This document shows positions 5,003 through 7,877 of a stretch of DNA of 7,877 nt, one piece after another. The translations under genes were made by a program, and so were the position numbers. Location: assembly GCA_032111745.1 (NCBI GenBank), contig JAULUH010000496.1:1-7877 (forward strand), in the 5' to 3' direction. Position 1 is the first letter of the stretch. Every line of letters starts with the position of its first letter. Below the pieces are notes generated by a model. That model saw only the letters and a list, made by a program, of their open reading frames with translations. It had not been told where the DNA came from and searched no databases. This stretch comes from JAULUH01 sp032111745. GTDB lineage: Bacteria; Chloroflexota; Anaerolineae; JAAEKA01.

Positions 5003-5515
5003 ATGCCAACCAGGGTTCTCGTCGCTTACGCAACCTACTACGGATCCACCCAAGAAGTCGCCGAGGCCGTCGCGGCCACCCTGCGCGAACAGGGTGTCGA
5101 CGTGGACCTGCGGCCCCTGCGCGAGGTGCGCAGCCTCGCGGGGTACGGCGCGGTCATCATGGGCGCGCCCCTCCGCATGTACCACTGGCACAAGGATGCG
5201 CACGATTTCCTATCGCGCCATCGTCAGGCTCTGCTCCAGCTGCCGGTCGTAGCCTTCGCGCTGGGCCCGGTCCATGAGCCCCACGACGAGCAGGAGTGGC
5301 AGGACTCGCGCGCCCAGCTCGACAAGGAGCTGGCTAAATACCCCTGGTTCCAGCCGGTTGCCCTCGAAATGATTGGCGGCAAGTTCGACCCGGCGCTGCT
5401 CCGCTTCCCCCTCAACAAGCTGGCCGGCCCGGCCCCGGCCAGCGACATCAGGGACTGGGATGCGATCCGCGCCTGGGCGGGAACTCTCCCCGCCGTACTT
5501 GCACGGCCCGCGTAG
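5003..5515 (+). CDS. Flavodoxin-domain protein related to menaquinone-dependent protoporphyrinogen oxidase (HemG-like)
   Basis: A 170-residue FMN-binding protein of the flavodoxin fold. The N-terminal strand VLVAYATYYGST (5-16) followed by helix QEVAEAVAATL is the phosphate-binding loop. The pattern continues with VIMGAPLRMYHWHKDAHDFL, a position where HemG has its VIIGASIRYGHFHK-like stretch, then strand LPVVAFALGPV and a C-terminal helix region with DWDAIRAWA, like the HemG YTDWEQVKKFA end. Length is close to HemG (about 180). HemG oxidises protoporphyrinogen IX using menaquinone; however, no haem gene is nearby, and many homologues of this type (Flavodoxin_5) have no proven substrate, so I give no gene symbol. 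The start at ATG 5003 is set by GAGGAGGT (4991-4998) 4 bases upstream; an in-frame ATG at 4898 lies before the promoter. The next gene follows after 57 bases on the same strand. Confidence 0.85.
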   Translation: MPTRVLVAYATYYGSTQEVAEAVAATLREQGVDVDLRPLREVRSLAGYGAVIMGAPLRMYHWHKDAHDFLSRHRQALLQLPVVAFALGPVHEPHDEQEWQDSRAQLDKELAKYPWFQPVALEMIGGKFDPALLRFPLNKLAGPAPASDIRDWDAIRAWAGTLPAVLARPA

Positions 5516-5572
5516 GCCAGCCACCCCGCAACGCGCTGATGCTGGTCCGGCTGGTGGGAGGATCGATCGCAG

Positions 5573-6586
5573 GTGAGTTCACACCCAATGAGAGACTTCA
5601 CCAGCCTGACCAGGCTCGGGAAGACCAGGCGCGTCAGTAAGCTTGCTTTGGCCGCGTTGCGCGCGTACGACATCAGGGTCCGCAGCGCGCGCGTGCACAG
5701 TTTCGCCACAAACCTGCTGTACCGGGTCCGGTCGGACGACGGGGGACGTTTCGTGCTGCGGATGGCCTATCCAGGCTGGCGCACCCTCGAGGACCTGCTG
5801 GCCGAGGCCGCCTGGCTGGACGCGCTGCATGAGGACACAGACATCGGCGCGCCGGTCGTCATCCGCTCCGCGAGCGGCGAGGCCGTGCTGCCGATGAGCG
5901 GGTCCGGCGTGCCGGACACCTGGCACGCGACCCTGATGACGTGGGTCGACGGCAGGCTGCTCGGGCACTACCTCACCGGCGCCAACCTGGCGCGCATGGG
6001 GGAGCTCTCGGCGCGCCTGCACCGGCACGGCAAGGCCTGGCAGCCGCCCAGGGGCTTTTCCACGAAGCGCTTCGAGGCGTTCCTGTCCCGGGGCGAGCCC
6101 GATGCCATCTTCTCCGACGCCGTGCTGCAGACCTTTGGCGACGACGACCGCCGGGCGTTTCTGCTGGCCCGCGAGTGGGTCGAGCGCGAATACGCTGGCC
6201 TCGATCGCGGCGACCTGCGGGTCATCCACTGCGATCTCTGGCACGAGAACATCAAGCTCGACCGCGGCCGGCTGCGGCCCGTGGACTTCGAGGACACCAT
6301 CTGGGGATACAGGCTCCACGACATCGCCATGGGCATGCTCGACCTTCTGGAGGACGTTGGCGCGGCCAGGTATGCCCACCTGCTGGCAGCGTTTCGATCC
6401 GGCTACGAGCGGCATCTCGATTGGCCGGAGGGCAACCTGGCCGTGCTGCAACTGGGCAGGCTCCTGTGGAAGGCCAACTGGGTGGCGCGCAACGCGCCGG
6501 AGTCCCTTCCCTCCCTAAGCCAGCAGTACGGGCGTGTGTTCCGGGCCTTCGAACGCACCGGGGAATTATCTTTGCCGAGGGACTGA
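5573..6586 (+). CDS. Phosphotransferase of the APH / choline-kinase-like family
   Basis: Probable small-molecule kinase with the aminoglycoside-phosphotransferase fold, 337 residues, a normal length. The N-lobe carries FATNLLYRVRSDDGGRFVLRM (44-64), the nucleotide-binding strands; the position of the ATP-contacting Lys is Arg (VLR), which also occurs in SrkA-like and homoserine-kinase-like members. The C-lobe contains the Brenner motif HCDLWHEN (219-226) with catalytic D221 and N226, and the metal-binding DFED (238-241), followed by the LHDIAMGMLDLLE helix. The substrate cannot be assigned: aminoglycosides, homoserine, choline, hydroxy-amino acids and Ser/Thr residues are all used within the family. 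The chromosomal context next to a flavodoxin gives no sign of antibiotic resistance. GTG 5573 (GGGAGGA 10 bases upstream) and ATG 5588 (AGGTGAG 10 bases upstream) are both possible starts. It probably shares a transcript with the flavodoxin gene. Confidence 0.85.
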   Translation: MSSHPMRDFTSLTRLGKTRRVSKLALAALRAYDIRVRSARVHSFATNLLYRVRSDDGGRFVLRMAYPGWRTLEDLLAEAAWLDALHEDTDIGAPVVIRSASGEAVLPMSGSGVPDTWHATLMTWVDGRLLGHYLTGANLARMGELSARLHRHGKAWQPPRGFSTKRFEAFLSRGEPDAIFSDAVLQTFGDDDRRAFLLAREWVEREYAGLDRGDLRVIHCDLWHENIKLDRGRLRPVDFEDTIWGYRLHDIAMGMLDLLEDVGAARYAHLLAAFRSGYERHLDWPEGNLAVLQLGRLLWKANWVARNAPESLPSLSQQYGRVFRAFERTGELSLPRD

Positions 6587-6928
6587 GCGTCTCATTCCTC
6601 TCCCCCGCGTCTCCCTGGCCGCTGCACCCATCGCGGCCGGCGCCGGGATTGTCTTCATCCTTTCGGGTGCCACACCCCCCAGGCTGCCGAGAACGCCTGC
6701 TTCAACCCCCGTGCATTGTCAAGGATGGCCTTCCAGGCCACGTTTTCGCCACGCTGCTATGGTATGAAATGGCAGGTTGAAGCGTCGAAGCGGATACGGT
6801 GGCAGGCCCTGCTACCCGGAGAGATGGTGATCTGGTGCACCTTCACTATGGGACTGCCCACCATGTCGAATGCCCTCAGGCTCTGGTGGAGCCTGGGAGG
6901 CCAGTTCCCTCACGAAGGAGTGTAGCCC
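6587..6928. other. Intergenic stretch before the beta-helix gene
   Basis: No supported gene in 342 bp. The left part is C-rich and contains the hairpin at 6615-6640. Further right, TGCTATGGT (6755-6763) and the overlapping TGGTATGAA (6760-6768) look like weak extended -10 boxes that could serve the downstream gene, but neither has a -35 and the leader would be about 160 bases. A short open frame through 6716-6925 has no domain and no ribosome binding site. Confidence 0.4.
6615..6640 (+). terminator. GC hairpin after the phosphotransferase gene
   Basis: CTGGCCGC (6615-6622) pairs with GCGGCCGG (6633-6640) over 8 positions, one of them G-T, around a 10-base loop. It starts 28 bases after the stop codon. 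No T-tract follows, so it may be only a 3'-end structure. Confidence 0.35.
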
Positions 6929-7877
6929 GTGAAATTCAGACATCTGCTTATCGTCTTGGTTCTATTGGCCCTGGCCGTGCCAGCCTCGCCTGTGCAGGCC
7001 AGTGGCGTCGTCAGCGTGTGTGACGAAGCGCACCTGCTGGCCGCCCTAGCGGGTGGTGGCACGGTGACCTTCGCGTGCAGCGGCACCATCACCCTGACCA
7101 ACCCCATCACCATCGCCGCGAACACGACCATCGACGGCAGCGGCCAGGCGGTCACCATTAGCGGCAACAACGCGGTGCAGGTGTTCACGGTGAGCACAGG
7201 AGTGACCCTCAGCCTGAATTGGCTGACCGTTGCCAACGGGAAGAACACGGTCAGCATGGGCGGCGGTGGCCTCTATGTCGATGGTGGCTCGGTGATCATC
7301 AACAACAGTACCTTCACCGGCAACAGCGCCTACAACGGCGGCGGCATCCTCTCCCATTACGGAACCGTGACCATTAGCAACAGCACCTTGTCCGGCAACT
7401 CCGCCTACCAGGAGAGTGCTTCAGGGGGTGGTATCCTTAACTTGGGCGGTACCCTCGCCATTGTCACCAGCACCTTCTCGGGAAATGGTGCCCTAATCGG
7501 CGGCGGCATCTACAACGAACGGGACAGCACCCTCAACGTGAGTCGCAGTACCTTTTCCGGTAACAGCGCCTCCTACGAGAGCGGCGGTGCCATCGTCAAC
7601 CTGGGCACGGCTGCTGTGAGCAACAGCACCTTTACCGGCAACGGCGCGTGGTATGAGTACGGTGGAGCTATCGCGAACGATGGTCAACTGACCGTGACCA
7701 ATAGCACCTTCTCCGGCAACGCGGCCGGGCTAGGTGGCTCGATCTACAATAGCGGTGGCCAAGTGCTCCTGCAGAATACGATTGTTGCCTACAGCCTCGG
7801 GGGCGGGGAGTGTCGCGGCTGGATCACCGACGGCGGCGGCAACCTCAGCTATCCCGAGGCCAGCTGCTCGGGTCTCA
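6929..7877 (+). CDS. Secreted right-handed parallel beta-helix repeat protein (3' end beyond the window)
   Basis: The GTG at 6929 has AAGGAG (6915-6920) 8 bases upstream and opens a frame that reaches the window end after 316 codons without a stop. Residues 1-24 form a signal peptide: KFRH, then a hydrophobic core LLIVLVLLALAV and a cleavage site VQA-S. After a segment VCDEAHLLAALAGGGTVTF (31-49), common at the start of this family, and the typical TITLTNPITIAANTTIDGSG stretch, six rungs with N-S-T-F-S/T-G-N-S/G/A-A follow, each separated by GGGI/GGAI-type turns. A seventh, degenerate rung is NTIVAYS. This resembles chlamydial polymorphic outer-membrane repeats (FxxN and GGAI) and the 'choice-of-anchor Q' proteins abundant in Chloroflexota. 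The two Cys near the visible end (ECRGWI and ASCSGL) are characteristic of the last rungs. The anchor or further domains lie outside the window. A surface or extracellular structural role is likely; ligand and function are unknown. Confidence 0.85.
   Translation, partial: MKFRHLLIVLVLLALAVPASPVQASGVVSVCDEAHLLAALAGGGTVTFACSGTITLTNPITIAANTTIDGSGQAVTISGNNAVQVFTVSTGVTLSLNWLTVANGKNTVSMGGGGLYVDGGSVIINNSTFTGNSAYNGGGILSHYGTVTISNSTLSGNSAYQESASGGGILNLGGTLAIVTSTFSGNGALIGGGIYNERDSTLNVSRSTFSGNSASYESGGAIVNLGTAAVSNSTFTGNGAWYEYGGAIANDGQLTVTNSTFSGNAAGLGGSIYNSGGQVLLQNTIVAYSLGGGECRGWITDGGGNLSYPEASCSGL
7301..7801 (+). repeat. Tandem coding repeat of the beta-helix rungs (about 78 bp)
   Basis: The core AAC-AGC-ACC-TTC-TCC-GGC-AAC (and variants) begins at 7301, 7376, 7463, 7541, 7619 and 7697, with a weak seventh unit at 7772. 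The spacings are 75, 87, 78, 78, 78 and 75 bases, all multiples of three, so each unit is 25-29 residues, mostly 26. The core is conserved at the nucleotide level while the spacers differ, which points to old duplications under structural selection. Confidence 0.85.

Noticed and set aside
5579..6451. Minus-strand open frame (290 codons) opposite the phosphotransferase
   Set aside because: No recognisable motif, while the plus strand encodes the full HxDxxxxN and DFED kinase motifs.
5573..6586. Aminoglycoside resistance gene
   Set aside because: The fold matches, but the family is broad, the neighbours are not resistance or mobile genes, and no residue pattern specific to a known APH class was recognised.
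5941..6780. Plus-strand frame (279 codons) in another phase through the kinase gene
   Set aside because: Arg/Ala/Pro-rich shadow product that overlaps the real kinase frame and runs on into the intergenic stretch.

Overview
The window is GC-rich bacterial DNA. Several features fit a Chloroflexota (Anaerolineae/Caldilinea-like) genome: the protein families and their mix, a secreted beta-helix protein with NSTFSGN rungs, HicBA, an HC2-type anti-sigma factor next to an ABC exporter, and tandem 'CTTCGCGAC / GACGCAGAG' intergenic repeats. This assignment is inference from style; no taxonomic marker gene is present.

Layout from left to right. (1) The C-terminal end of a small membrane protein on the + strand (1-294). 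It converges on a hicB-hicA toxin-antitoxin pair on the - strand (762-321), and a hairpin lies between them. The TA pair has a clear extended -10 promoter at 808-816. (2) A gene-free stretch (about 820-1086) with a palindrome and a tandem TTCGCG-type repeat. (3) A tightly packed four-gene operon on the - strand, read from about 4722 down to 1087: ECF sigma factor, membrane-anchored HC2 anti-sigma factor, ABC ATPase, ABC-2 permease. All three junctions overlap (11, 1 and 4 bases), so the genes are probably translationally coupled. A sigma70-like promoter (TTGACA-17-TATGCT) precedes it. (4) A divergent intergenic region (4581-5002) carrying that promoter, a second copy of the CGCAGAG-type repeat in the opposite orientation, and an extended -10 promoter for the rightward genes. 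(5) A rightward pair: a HemG-like flavodoxin-domain protein (5003-5515) and an APH/choline-kinase-fold phosphotransferase (5573-6586). (6) A 342-bp intergenic stretch with a GC-rich hairpin. (7) The start of a secreted right-handed beta-helix protein (6929 to the window end, no stop reached), with a signal peptide and rungs of about 26 residues.

How the parts work together. The operon reads as a membrane-signalling module: the anti-sigma factor holds the sigma factor through its cytoplasmic zinc-binding domain and presents a large extracytoplasmic domain as a possible sensor. Release of sigma may raise expression of the operon and so of the ABC exporter. The other genes look independent of it. 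I found no CRISPR array, tRNA, rRNA, transposase or integrase. The least usual items are the sigma/anti-sigma/ABC arrangement and the short HicB without a DNA-binding domain.
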